This document shows positions 7,227 through 14,682 of a stretch of DNA of 16,075 bases, one piece after another. Position 1 is the first letter of the stretch. Every line of letters begins with the position of its first letter. The notes beneath the pieces were generated by a model. It was not told where the DNA came from. It worked only from the letters and a program-made list of their open reading frames with translations, and made no database searches. Made by a program: the position numbers and the translations under genes. The stretch comes from Pseudomonadota bacterium (GTDB lineage Bacteria > Pseudomonadota > Gammaproteobacteria > Burkholderiales > Burkholderiaceae): the NCBI GenBank assembly GCA_023441105.1, contig JAEZQX010000263.1, positions 1-16,075 on the forward strand, given 5' to 3'.

Positions 7227-7248
7227 GCAAGGGAGTGGGCAAATGAGC
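7218..7248 (+). repeat. Short direct repeat at the junction of the two dioxygenase genes
   Basis: GGCAAATGAGC occurs at 7218-7228 and again at 7238-7248, a period of 20 bases. The first copy contains the stop codon of the first dioxygenase gene and the second contains the start of the second gene. It looks like a small tandem duplication of a former direct ATGA overlap. Confidence 0.6.
7223..7246 (+). other. 7-codon bridging mini-ORF between the dioxygenase genes
   Basis: ATG at 7223 overlaps the upstream stop (ATGA) and encodes MSKGVGK. Its own stop TGA (7244-7246) overlaps the ATG (7243) of the downstream gene. It has no likely product function, but would let ribosomes re-initiate stepwise across the junction. 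Expression is unproven. Confidence 0.3.
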
Positions 7249-8166
7249 GAAAGCGCGGCCGGGAAGCAAGTTTCGGTGGCGGACCTCCGCTGGGCTCCGC
7301 CGGCACATCGCCGCGTCCTGTCGGACCGGCAGGTCGAGGAATACCGTGAGACGGGCTTCCTGACCCTTCACCAGGTGTTCGACCGCGGGCTCATGCAGCG
7401 ATTGATCGAGATCACGGACCGGCTGTGGGAGCAGGGCAGTTCGCTCACCCAGAAGACGGCGCACTACGATCTCGCCGCCGGCCACGGTCGGGGGCGGCCC
7501 CGGATCCGTCGGATCTCGAGCCCGACCGAGCTCGACGATGTCTACCTCGAGGTAGCCTTCGTTTCCGTCCTTGGCGACATCGCTGCCGACCTCGTCGGTG
7601 GCCCGGTCAAGTTCTATCACTCCAAGATCAACTTCAAGCTGCCGTCGGGCGGCGAGGAGATCGGCTGGCACCAGGACTGGCCGGTCTTCCCGCATACCAA
7701 CAGCAACCTGGTGGCGCTGAGTGTGCCGCTCAACCCATCGCGCAGCAGCAACGGCTGCCTGCGGACCATTTCCGGGAGCCAGCGGCAGGGGCCGCGCAGC
7801 CACTGGGATGGCGACCGCTACACGCTCAACTGCAACCCGAGCATGACCGCGGAGGACCTGCGGCTCGCGGTGGACAGCGAACTGGACCCGGGCGACGTCG
7901 TGGCCCATCACGGACTGGTGGTGCATGGCTCGAGCCCCAACCCGTCGGAGGTGATGCGCACCACCTACATCATCCAGTATGCCGCTGCCGACGCCTTCGC
8001 CTACACCGCACCCGTGATCGACAGCCGGCATCGCAACCGGATGGTGCGCGGCGAACCTGCCCGGCATGCCCGCGTCGAGGCCGGCACGATCGAACTGCCA
8101 CCTGATTTCTCGGCCGGTTATTCCAGCATCTACTCGATCCAGGCGCACGACGCACCGCGACGCTGA
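7243..8166 (+). CDS. Second phytanoyl-CoA dioxygenase (PhyH) family oxygenase
   Basis: A second Fe(II)/2-oxoglutarate oxygenase, 307 residues, only distantly similar to its neighbour. The iron ligands are His143-x-Asp145 in IGWHQDWPVFPHTNSN and His228 in GLVVHGSSPNPS; Arg239 eleven residues later fits the 2-oxoglutarate anchor. The family segment LNPSRSSNGCLRTISGSQRQG follows the first motif. ATG 7243 was chosen because AAGGGAG lies 7 bases upstream; an in-frame TTG at 7216 lies inside the previous gene. Close spacing to the upstream gene implies a shared transcript and probably successive steps, or two parts of one pathway. The substrate is unknown. A 139-base gap separates it from the next gene. 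Confidence 0.88.
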   Translation: MSESAAGKQVSVADLRWAPPAHRRVLSDRQVEEYRETGFLTLHQVFDRGLMQRLIEITDRLWEQGSSLTQKTAHYDLAAGHGRGRPRIRRISSPTELDDVYLEVAFVSVLGDIAADLVGGPVKFYHSKINFKLPSGGEEIGWHQDWPVFPHTNSNLVALSVPLNPSRSSNGCLRTISGSQRQGPRSHWDGDRYTLNCNPSMTAEDLRLAVDSELDPGDVVAHHGLVVHGSSPNPSEVMRTTYIIQYAAADAFAYTAPVIDSRHRNRMVRGEPARHARVEAGTIELPPDFSAGYSSIYSIQAHDAPRR

Positions 8167-8305
8167 GCGGAATGCGGCCTGCGACGCACCGCCGGGCGAC
8201 ACCTTCCGATACGGTGCGACGACGAACCCCTCTTGCGATCGTGTCGCGCCGGGAGCATTCTTTCCAGCCTGCACACTGATTTCCGACCACGATCGGGAGA
8301 TCGGC

Positions 8306-9178
8306 ATGAAACGGATCGCGCCTGCTGACGGCATCCTGGATGCGATGTCGGCTGCTGCTTCGGCTGCCGGCTGGATTGCCACCTGCATTGTGATGCCGGC
8401 TGCGCTGCTGGTCGTCCCGGTGGAGGCGAGCAGTGCGGACGTCGAGGCCGGCAGGGCCACCGTGGCTGCGGTGTGCGCCGCCTGCCATGGCGCCAACGGA
8501 ATCAGCGTCAGCGACACCATTCCCCACCTGGCCGGGCAGCGGTCCGTCTACCTGCAGGCGCAGCTGAAGGCGCTCAAGGACGGCAGCCGCAAGAACCCGG
8601 TCATGAATGCGATTGCTGCACAGCTGAGCACGACGGATATCGAGAACGTCGCCGCCTGGTTCTCCTCGCAGCCGGGCGCGACCACCGCGTCGGCCAAGTC
8701 GGAGTTCCTGCCCAACCTGGCCAAGACCCAGGTCACGTTCCCGCAGGATTACCGGCAGGCTTTCGTGCGCTACCACACCATCAACTTCCCGGCCACGCGG
8801 CAGGTGCGCTACTACTTCGCCAATCGCGCCGCCGTCCAGGCTGCCCAGGAAGGCAAGGCGCTGCCGGACGGGGCCTACCTCTTCGTCGAGGTCCATGCCG
8901 CCAAGCTGGATGCCGACGGCAAGCCGGTCACCGGCAGCGACGGCTTCTTCGAGGCCGACAAGCTGCTGTTCTACACCGCGATGGCGCGTGAAGCAGGCTG
9001 GGGCAAGGAGATCCCGGAGCTGCTGCGCAACGAGGACTGGAACTATGCCCTCTTCACCACCGAGCGGCAACCCCGGCCGGCCAACCAGGCGGAATGCCTC
9101 GCCTGCCACAAGCCGCTCGACAAGGTGAGCTACACCTTCACCCTCGACCAGTTGAAGGCGGCGCCTTCGGGACGTTGA
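8306..9178 (+). CDS. Secreted diheme protein: class I cytochrome c plus cytochrome-P460-like domain
   Basis: A 290-residue exported protein in two parts. Residues about 1-44 form a long signal peptide. Residues 45-122 are a class I cytochrome c with Cys57-Ala-Ala-Cys60-His61 and the likely axial Met100. Residues about 145-285 resemble the cytochrome P460 family (DYRQAF at the start, ALPDGAYLFVEV, DWNYALF, then Cys264-Leu-Ala-Cys267-His268). P460 proteins of nitrifiers oxidise hydroxylamine through a lysine cross-linked heme. Here no lysine occurs from residue 146 to 183, so that cross-link is probably absent and the domain may be a redox or NO-binding relative. GGGAG lies 6 bases before ATG 8306. 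The cytochrome part could pass electrons directly to or from the second heme. Confidence 0.82.
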   Translation: MKRIAPADGILDAMSAAASAAGWIATCIVMPAALLVVPVEASSADVEAGRATVAAVCAACHGANGISVSDTIPHLAGQRSVYLQAQLKALKDGSRKNPVMNAIAAQLSTTDIENVAAWFSSQPGATTASAKSEFLPNLAKTQVTFPQDYRQAFVRYHTINFPATRQVRYYFANRAAVQAAQEGKALPDGAYLFVEVHAAKLDADGKPVTGSDGFFEADKLLFYTAMAREAGWGKEIPELLRNEDWNYALFTTERQPRPANQAECLACHKPLDKVSYTFTLDQLKAAPSGR

Positions 9179-9185
9179 GGATCGG

Positions 9186-9204
9186 CAGCGCCGCGACGGC
9201 GCTG
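9186..9204 (+). terminator. Hairpin after the diheme cytochrome gene
   Basis: CAGCGCC and GGCGCTG form a perfect 7-base stem around GCGAC, starting 8 bases after the stop codon. No T-run follows, so it may protect the mRNA end or work with Rho rather than terminate alone. Confidence 0.4.
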
Positions 9205-9220
9205 GGTGCGGGCGCTTCAC

Positions 9221-9235
9221 GCACCGTTACGGTGC
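9221..9235. promoter_or_regulatory. Palindrome upstream of the MFS transporter gene (candidate operator)
   Basis: GCACCG-TTA-CGGTGC is a perfect 6-base inverted repeat with a 3-base centre. It ends 18 bases before the -10-like TATAAG at 9254, so it covers the place where a -35 box would be. It could be a regulator site for the MFS gene or a second hairpin for the preceding transcript. TACGGTGC also occurs at 8210-8217 upstream of the diheme cytochrome gene. Confidence 0.35.
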
Positions 9236-9253
9236 CGGGCGGCAGCCTGGGGG

Positions 9254-9263
9254 TATAAGATAG
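9254..9263 (+). promoter_or_regulatory. Possible -10 region of the MFS transporter gene
   Basis: TATAAGATAG stands out in GC-rich surroundings. TATAAG matches the -10 consensus at 5 of 6 positions and lies 52 bases before the start codon. There is no consensus -35 box at 16-18 bases, so an activator may be needed. TAAGATAG recurs at 10731-10738. Confidence 0.35.
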
Positions 9264-9311
9264 CGAGCTTGCCAACCTCGGCGCGGCTCGCGCATTCGTT
9301 CCCCGCTCTCG

Positions 9312-10670
9312 ATGCCCTCCACCGCCGTTGCCGATTCACCCGCTGCCTGGCTCAGGCTGCTCGCCTCCGTCGCCCTCATGGTGCTCGGGGGCTGCGGTAT
9401 GTACGTGGTCGTGGTGGTGCTGCCGACCGTGCAGGCGGAGTTCGGCGTCGCCCGCGGGGAGGCGTCGCTGCCGTACACACTGACGATGGTCGGCTTCGGC
9501 GTCGGCAGCATGCTGATGGGCAAGATCACCGATCGCTACGGCATCATGACGGCGATGTTCCTCGGCGTGGTTTGCCTGTCGGTCGGCTTCATCCTCGCCG
9601 GGATGTCGTCGAACCTGCTGCAGTTCGCGCTGATCCACGGCATCCTGATCGGCATGCTCGGCAGCTCCGCCACGTTCGCGCCGCTGATCGCCGATACCTC
9701 CCTGTGGTTCGATCGTCGCCGCGGCATCGCGGTCGCGATCTGCGCGGCCGGCAACTACATCGGCGGCACCGTCTGGCCGCCGGTCGTGCAGCATTTCGTC
9801 GAGGCCGTCGGCTGGCGCCAGACCTACTACGGCATCGGCATCTTCTGCTTCGTCACCATGCTGCCGCTCGCGCTGCGCCTGCGGCAGCGGCCACCGGCGC
9901 TGGGCCCGGCACCCAGGCCGGCGGCGGCAGGGGCCGATGCCGTGCCGATAGCCGGAACCGCGGCTGCGGGTGTCACGGCGGCCGGGGTAGCGGCTGCCGG
10001 GGTCACGGCCGCGGCAGCTTCGAGCGGCGCCTTCCCCGCCGCGGCCGCGCCTGGCAGTCGCCCGCTGGGATTCTCGCCCGGCATGCTGCAGGTCCTGCTG
10101 TGCATCGCCGGCGTCGCCTGCTGTGTCGCCATGTCGATGCCGCAGGTCCACATCGTCGCCTACTGCAACGATCTGGGCTATGGCGCAGCCCGCGGGGCGC
10201 AGATGCTGTCGCTGATGCTCGGCTTCGGCATCGTCAGCCGCCTCGCCTCCGGCCTGATCTGCGATCGCATCGGCGGCCTGCGCACGTTGCTCCTGGGCTC
10301 GGTACTGCAGACCATCGCACTGGTGATGTTCCTGCCGTTCGATGGGCTGGTCTCGCTCTACCTCGTCTCGGCACTGTTCGGCCTGTTCCAGGGCGGCATC
10401 GTGCCGTCGTACGCCATCATCGTGCGCGAGCTGTATTCGCCGCGCGAAGCCGGCACCCGCGTCGGCGCGGTGCTTACCGCCACCATGTTCGGCATGGCCC
10501 TCGGCGGCTGGATGTCGGGCGCCATCTTCGACCTGACCGGCTCGTACGACGCCGCCTTCCTCAACGGCATCGCCTGGAACCTGCTCAACGTCGGCATCGT
10601 GCTGTTGCTGATGTATCGCAGTGGCATCCTCAAGCTCAGGGGCGGCCGGTCCGGGATGGCCACTGCGTGA
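9312..10670 (+). CDS. Major facilitator superfamily transporter (OxlT/monocarboxylate-like)
   Basis: This is an inner-membrane secondary transporter of 452 residues with about twelve hydrophobic segments. It has the MFS motif GKITDRYG (about residues 70-77) between segments 2 and 3, and the matching SGLICDRIGG in the second half. The overall look is that of OxlT/monocarboxylate or anion carriers. The loop between the halves (about residues 195-258) is unusually long and Ala/Gly/Val-rich, with a 10-residue repeat. ATG 9312 has no clear ribosome-binding site; no better start precedes the first membrane segment. It stands alone between two apparent promoter regions, so its substrate cannot be inferred, although export or uptake of the product of the nearby dioxygenases is possible. 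Confidence 0.9.
   Translation: MPSTAVADSPAAWLRLLASVALMVLGGCGMYVVVVVLPTVQAEFGVARGEASLPYTLTMVGFGVGSMLMGKITDRYGIMTAMFLGVVCLSVGFILAGMSSNLLQFALIHGILIGMLGSSATFAPLIADTSLWFDRRRGIAVAICAAGNYIGGTVWPPVVQHFVEAVGWRQTYYGIGIFCFVTMLPLALRLRQRPPALGPAPRPAAAGADAVPIAGTAAAGVTAAGVAAAGVTAAAASSGAFPAAAAPGSRPLGFSPGMLQVLLCIAGVACCVAMSMPQVHIVAYCNDLGYGAARGAQMLSLMLGFGIVSRLASGLICDRIGGLRTLLLGSVLQTIALVMFLPFDGLVSLYLVSALFGLFQGGIVPSYAIIVRELYSPREAGTRVGAVLTATMFGMALGGWMSGAIFDLTGSYDAAFLNGIAWNLLNVGIVLLLMYRSGILKLRGGRSGMATA
9961..10009 (+). repeat. Imperfect 30-base tandem repeat inside the MFS gene
   Basis: CGGCTGCGGGTGTCACGGC (9961-9979) recurs as CGGCTGCCGGGGTCACGGC (9991-10009) with two mismatches, a 30-base period. It encodes the repeated AAAGVTAAGV-type segment of the cytoplasmic linker between the two halves of the transporter. 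The reading frame is kept, so copy changes would alter only linker length. Confidence 0.6.
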
Positions 10671-10710
10671 GAAACGGGGGCGCACGGGAGGAGCGGCTGC
10701 CGGGTTGTTC

Positions 10711-10739
10711 TTGCGCAGGACCGCGACTTGTAAGATAGT
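10711..10739 (+). promoter_or_regulatory. Possible promoter of the iorAB-sox gene run
   Basis: TTGCGC (10711-10716), a 17-base spacer and GATAGT (10734-10739) form a weak sigma70-like promoter. The -10 is embedded in GATAGTTTTCC, identical to the kynU promoter -10 region. It implies a leader of about 140 bases before the ATG at 10886, in which I recognise no known riboswitch. The stretch from 10671 to 10885 otherwise holds no gene I can support. Confidence 0.35.
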
Positions 10740-10885
10740 TTTCCTCCTGGTTTCCTTCCGAAGTCCCGCTGCAGGCTCTCCAGCCCGGCACATGCGCCGG
10801 CCGCGCGGGTCGCACGTTCTCGAAGGCAAGCTGAAGGCAGCCCTCGCGCAAGCGGGGAGCGATCACAACCGATTGGGAGACCTGG

Positions 10886-11392
10886 ATGGCGAAGCTGAAC
10901 GTCAACGGCACGGTTCGTGAATTCGAGGCGGAGGACGATACCCCCCTCCTGTGGGTCCTGCGAGAGCAGCTGGGCCTCACCGGCACCAAGTACGGATGCG
11001 GCATCGCGCAGTGCGGCGCCTGCACGGTCCACCTCGACGGCGTGCCAACCCGAAGTTGCGTGATACCCGCGGCGGCGATCACTGTGGAACAGAAGATCGT
11101 CACCATCGAAGGTCTTTCGCCGAAAGGGGCGCATCCACTGCAGGAAGCCTGGGCGGCGATGGACGTGCCGCAGTGCGGCTTCTGTCAGTCGGGGATGCTG
11201 ATGGCCGCCGCTGCCCTCCTGAAGGACAAGCCGCAGCCGACCGATGCCGACATCGACCAGGCGATGACCAACATCTGCCGCTGCGGCACCTACAACCGGG
11301 TGCGCGCAGCCATCAAGGTGGTTGCCAAGGGCGAGAATCCGAAGCTCGCCGGCCTGAACATCCAGTACACCAGCACCGGGAGGGAGGCATGA
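10886..11392 (+). CDS. iorA: Molybdenum hydroxylase small subunit, two [2Fe-2S] clusters (isoquinoline 1-oxidoreductase alpha type)
   Basis: This is the 168-residue iron-sulfur subunit of a xanthine-oxidase-family enzyme. It has a plant-type [2Fe-2S] site (Cys38, Cys43, Cys46, Cys58, in [11 protein letters not shown]) and the second, helical-domain cluster (Cys97, Cys100, Cys131, Cys133, in QCGFCQSGM and NICRCGTY). It passes electrons from the Mo centre of the next gene's product to an external acceptor, probably a cytochrome c. It has no signal peptide of its own and should be exported piggyback with the Tat-bearing large subunit. GGGAGA lies 5 bases before ATG 10886. It overlaps the large-subunit gene (ATGA at 11389-11392). 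The symbol reflects family type; isoquinoline as substrate is not shown. Confidence 0.92.
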   Translation: MAKLNVNGTVREFEAEDDTPLLWVLREQLGLTGTKYGCGIAQCGACTVHLDGVPTRSCVIPAAAITVEQKIVTIEGLSPKGAHPLQEAWAAMDVPQCGFCQSGMLMAAAALLKDKPQPTDADIDQAMTNICRCGTYNRVRAAIKVVAKGENPKLAGLNIQYTSTGREA

Positions 11393-13611
11393 GGATCGAA
11401 GAGCAGGGCATGTCCCGCCGCAGCTTCCTGAAAGGATCCACGGTCGCGGTCGGCGGCCTGGTGGTGCCCTTCGCCATTCCCTTCTCGGTTCCGTCGACGG
11501 CCAGGGCGCAGGACGTCGTCGCCGGCACGACCGCGCAGGCGGTCGTCGCGGAGGCACCGGAGATCAATGCCTGGGTGGTGGTGAAGCCGGACGACAGCAT
11601 CGTGATTCGCATCGCCCGCTCCGAAATGGGCCAGGGCACGCTCACCGGGCTGGCGCAGCTGGTGGGTGAGGAGCTGGATGCGAACTGGAGCAAGGTCACC
11701 ACCGAATATCCGACGCCGGCCCAGAACCTCGCCCGCAAGCGGGTCTGGGGCAGCTTCTCGACCGGCGGCAGCCGCGGCATCCGCGAATCCAACGAATACG
11801 TCCGCAAGGGCGGTGCCGCCGCCCGCATGATGCTGGTGCAGGCGGCAGCGGATGCGTGGAAGGTGCCGGTCTCCGAATGCACCACCGCCAACAGCGTGAT
11901 CACCCACACGCCGACCGGCCGCACGGCCAGCTATGGCAGCGTGGCCGAGGCCGCCGGCAAGCTGGCGCAGCCCACCGACATCAAGCTGAAGGATCCGGCT
12001 GAATGGCGCCTCGCCGGCAAGCGGATGGCGCGGCTCGACACGGTCGACAAGACCACCGGCGCGCAGATCTACGGCATGGATCTCAAGCTGCCCGGCATGC
12101 TCAACGCGGCCATCAAGGAATGCCCGGTGTTCGGCGGCAAGGTCAAGGCCTTCGATGCCGCCGCCATCCAGGGCCGCCCCGGCGTGAAGAAGGTCGTGCA
12201 GGTCGGCGACAACGCGGTCGCGGTCGTCGCCGACCCCTGGTGGCGCGCACGTTCGGCGTTGACCGCGCTGAAGATCGAATGGGACGAGGGGCCCAACGCC
12301 AAGGCGTCCAGCGCCGAGATCGCCGAGATCCTGAAGGCGGGGCTCGATGCCGAGGACGCGGTGGTCGGCAACAGCAACGGCGATGCCAAGGCGGCGATCG
12401 CCGGTGCGGCACGCAAGGTGGAGGCGGTCTATTCGTACCCCTTCCAGAACCACGCCACCATGGAGACGATGAACGCGACGGTGCGCTGGACGCCCGAGCG
12501 CTGCGAGGTCTGGACGCCGACGCAGAATGGCGAGGCGGCGCTGGCCGCGGCTTCGGAGGCCTCGGGCCTGCCGCCCGGCAAGTGCGACGTCTACCGCCTG
12601 CACCTCGGCGGCGGCTTCGGCCGGCGCGGCGCCGTCCACGACTGGGTGCGCCAGGCGGTGGAGATCGCCAAGGAGATGCCGGGCACACCGGTCAAGCTGA
12701 TCTGGAGCCGTGAAGACGACATGACGCACGGCCGCTACCATCCGGTCACGCAGTGCAAGCTGACGGCGGGACTGGATGCGGATGGCAACATCACCGGCCT
12801 GCACATGCGCATCTCCGGACAGTCCATCGTCGCCGGCATCTTTCCGCAGAACATCAAGGACGGCAAGGACCCGGTGGTGTTCCAGGGCCTCAACCCGCCC
12901 GGGCCGGAAGCGTCGATCGGCTACAGCTTCCCGAACCTGCTGATCGATCATGCGATGCGCAACCCGCCGGTTCCGCCGGGCTTCTGGCGCGGCGTCAACC
13001 TCAACCAGAACACCATCTACCTCGAGTGCTTTCTCGACGAGGTGGCGCATGCCACCCGGCAGGATCCACTCGCCCTGCGGCGCAAGCTGATGGCCGGGCA
13101 TCCGCGCCACCTGGGGGTGCTGAACGCGGTGGCCGAGAAGGCAGGCTGGGGCACGCCGGCACCGGAGGGGGTCTACCGCGGGCTGGCGCAGACCATGGGC
13201 TTTGGCAGCTACGTCGCTGCGTGCGCGGAAGTGTCGGTCAGCCCCGAGGGCAAGCTGAAGATCCACCGCATCGTCGCGGCCACCGATCCGGGCCATGCGG
13301 TCAATCCGCAGCAGATCGAAGCCCAGGTGGAGGGATCGTTCGTGTACGGCTTGTCGGCGGCCCTGCATGGGCAGTGCACGCTCAAGGACGGCCGCATCGA
13401 GCAGACCAACTTCCACGACTACCCGGTCATGCGCATGGACGAGATGCCCAAGGTCGAGACCATCACCATGCCCTCGGGTGGCTTCTGGGGCGGCGTCGGC
13501 GAGCCGACGATCGCGGTGGCGGCGCCGGCGGTGCTGAACGCCATCTTCGCCGCCACCGGCCAGCGCATCCGGGACCTGCCGCTGAGCAAGCACAGCCTGA
13601 AGAAGGCTTGA
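11389..13611 (+). CDS. iorB: Molybdenum hydroxylase large subunit, Tat-exported (isoquinoline 1-oxidoreductase beta type)
   Basis: A 740-residue molybdopterin cytosine-dinucleotide subunit of the xanthine-oxidase family, predicted periplasmic. It starts with a clear Tat signal, [10 protein letters not shown] at residues 8-17, then a hydrophobic stretch and ARAQ near residue 40. Family motifs include [20 protein letters not shown], the pterin-binding GGGFGRRG (407-414), [12 protein letters not shown] (526-537), and GGVGEP near the C-terminus with the catalytic-type Glu705. This group oxidises N-heterocycles or aldehydes with water as the oxygen source and gives electrons to cytochromes. ATG 11389 has GGAGGGAGG just upstream. 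The following genes are sox genes with only 28 bases between, an unusual setting that raises a link to sulfur or aldehyde oxidation. Confidence 0.93.
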   Translation: MRIEEQGMSRRSFLKGSTVAVGGLVVPFAIPFSVPSTARAQDVVAGTTAQAVVAEAPEINAWVVVKPDDSIVIRIARSEMGQGTLTGLAQLVGEELDANWSKVTTEYPTPAQNLARKRVWGSFSTGGSRGIRESNEYVRKGGAAARMMLVQAAADAWKVPVSECTTANSVITHTPTGRTASYGSVAEAAGKLAQPTDIKLKDPAEWRLAGKRMARLDTVDKTTGAQIYGMDLKLPGMLNAAIKECPVFGGKVKAFDAAAIQGRPGVKKVVQVGDNAVAVVADPWWRARSALTALKIEWDEGPNAKASSAEIAEILKAGLDAEDAVVGNSNGDAKAAIAGAARKVEAVYSYPFQNHATMETMNATVRWTPERCEVWTPTQNGEAALAAASEASGLPPGKCDVYRLHLGGGFGRRGAVHDWVRQAVEIAKEMPGTPVKLIWSREDDMTHGRYHPVTQCKLTAGLDADGNITGLHMRISGQSIVAGIFPQNIKDGKDPVVFQGLNPPGPEASIGYSFPNLLIDHAMRNPPVPPGFWRGVNLNQNTIYLECFLDEVAHATRQDPLALRRKLMAGHPRHLGVLNAVAEKAGWGTPAPEGVYRGLAQTMGFGSYVAACAEVSVSPEGKLKIHRIVAATDPGHAVNPQQIEAQVEGSFVYGLSAALHGQCTLKDGRIEQTNFHDYPVMRMDEMPKVETITMPSGGFWGGVGEPTIAVAAPAVLNAIFAATGQRIRDLPLSKHSLKKA

Positions 13612-13640
13612 TGGCGGGCAAGACGGGCCTCGGGCGGTGA
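13611..13640 (+). other. 9-codon bridging mini-ORF between iorB-like and soxX genes
   Basis: ATG at 13611 overlaps the iorB-like stop (TGATG) and encodes MAGKTGLGR. Its TGA (13638-13640) overlaps the soxX ATG at 13640 (TGATG again). This would carry translating ribosomes across the only gap in the gene run. No product function is claimed and expression is unproven. Confidence 0.3.
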
Positions 13641-14194
13641 TGCGTCGGCTGCCCGTCACGCGGCTGCCACGAGTGGCAGCCGGCGCTGGCCGCGCGGCGG
13701 TCATGCTTTCCTGCGCCGCCGCGATGACCCTGGGCATTGTTGCCGAGTCCCGGGCTGTGGCGGCCGAAGCAGGCCTGGCTTCGGCTGGGCCGGCCGGCAG
13801 GATGGCCGAGGACCTGTTGGCACCGGTGACCATCAGCGACGGCGGCATTCCCGAGGTCCTGCCCGGCGCGGTCGCCGGCGATGCCGCCCGCGGCCGCGCC
13901 ATCGTCGCCGATCGGCAAGTCGGCCTGTGCCTGCTCTGCCATGCGGCGCCGATACCGGAGGAGCGCTTCCAGGGCGATCTCGCGACCGATCTCGCCGGCG
14001 TCGGACAGCGCGCCAGCGCCGCGCAATTGCGACTGCGCATCGCGGACGCAAGCCGCCTCAATCCGGACACGATCATGCCGTCGTACTTCCGGGTGCGCGG
14101 CTTCAACCGCGTCGCCGCTGCCTTCGAAGGCAAGCCGATCCTCGACGCGCAGCAGATCGAGGACGTGGTCGCCTGGCTGGTGACGCTGCAATGA
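13640..14194 (+). CDS. soxX: Thiosulfate oxidation cytochrome SoxX
   Basis: This is the monoheme subunit of the periplasmic SoxAX complex, which links thiosulfate oxidatively to the SoxYZ carrier. It is a 184-residue protein with a signal peptide (about 1-42), a heme site Cys97-Leu-Leu-Cys100-His101, and the axial Met146 in NPDTIMPSYFR, the SoxX signature. The ending DAQQIEDVVAWLVTL is also typical. GTG 13637 is an equally possible start just before ATG 13640. The gene overlaps soxY (ATGA at 14191-14194). It is the first sox gene after the iorAB-like pair. In many clusters soxX lies next to soxA; here soxY and soxZ are between them. Confidence 0.92.
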   Translation: MRRLPVTRLPRVAAGAGRAAVMLSCAAAMTLGIVAESRAVAAEAGLASAGPAGRMAEDLLAPVTISDGGIPEVLPGAVAGDAARGRAIVADRQVGLCLLCHAAPIPEERFQGDLATDLAGVGQRASAAQLRLRIADASRLNPDTIMPSYFRVRGFNRVAAAFEGKPILDAQQIEDVVAWLVTLQ

Positions 14195-14682
14195 CGCGCG
14201 CAACCGTCATCGCATTGCCGGATCCCGGCCGCCGCAGGTTGCTGGCCCTTCCGGTCGCCGCCGCCGCCTCGCCCTTGCTGCTGGCGGTGCGGCCGGCGGC
14301 CGCGACGCCGGCTGCGATGACCGCTGCGATTCGCGAGTTAACCGGCGGCGCGGAGCTGCAGGCAGGCCGGGTGCAGTTCGAGATCGCCGAGTTGATCGAC
14401 AACGGCAACGCCGTGCCGGTGACCATCCGCGTCGACAGCCCGATGACCGAAGCCGACCATGTGACTGCCATCGGGATCTTCAACGAGCGCAATCCGCTGC
14501 CGGATGTCGCGCGCTTTCGCCTCACGCCGCGGACCGGCAAGGCCCAGGTGGCGACGCGGATCCGGCTCGCGACCTCGCAGAAGCTGGTGGCCGTCGCCGG
14601 CATGAGCGATGGCACCTGGTGGCAGCAGACGGTGGATGTGGTGGTCACGCTTGCCGCCTGCATCGAAGGCGAGGCCTCCTGA
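14191..14682 (+). CDS. soxY: Sulfur carrier subunit SoxY with atypical C-terminal arm
   Basis: SoxY carries the sulfur intermediate on a cysteine near its flexible C-terminus and works as a SoxYZ heterodimer in the periplasm. The 163-residue protein has a Tat-like signal (RRRLLALPVAAAASPLLL, residues 14-31), then the family core: ELIDNGNAVPVTIRVDSPM (68-85), NPLPDVARFRL and ATRIRLATSQ. The classical end is GGCGG. Here it is TLAACIEGEAS with Cys157 followed by six residues. The carrier cysteine is kept but the glycine arm is not. Start ATG 14191 overlaps soxX; the stop overlaps soxZ (TGATG at 14680-14684). Confidence 0.93.
   Translation: MTRATVIALPDPGRRRLLALPVAAAASPLLLAVRPAAATPAAMTAAIRELTGGAELQAGRVQFEIAELIDNGNAVPVTIRVDSPMTEADHVTAIGIFNERNPLPDVARFRLTPRTGKAQVATRIRLATSQKLVAVAGMSDGTWWQQTVDVVVTLAACIEGEAS

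Noticed and set aside
8306..9178. Evidence for nitrification or hydroxylamine oxidation
   Set aside because: Only a P460-like domain is present, without the lysine region or any neighbouring nitrification gene.
10740..10885. Possible riboswitch (for example a molybdenum cofactor sensor) in the leader of the iorA-like gene
   Set aside because: The leader is long enough, but I could not identify any conserved riboswitch core or a convincing multi-stem structure by eye.
11389..13611. Large Mo subunit as SoxC
   Set aside because: Its motifs ([20 protein letters not shown]) and its [2Fe-2S] partner are those of the xanthine-oxidase family, not the sulfite-oxidase family of SoxC.
11290..14133. 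A very long open frame on the minus strand opposite iorB and soxX
   Set aside because: It reads as Arg/Gly/Ala/His-rich sequence with no family motif and overlaps well-recognised genes; long antisense frames are normal in GC-rich DNA.
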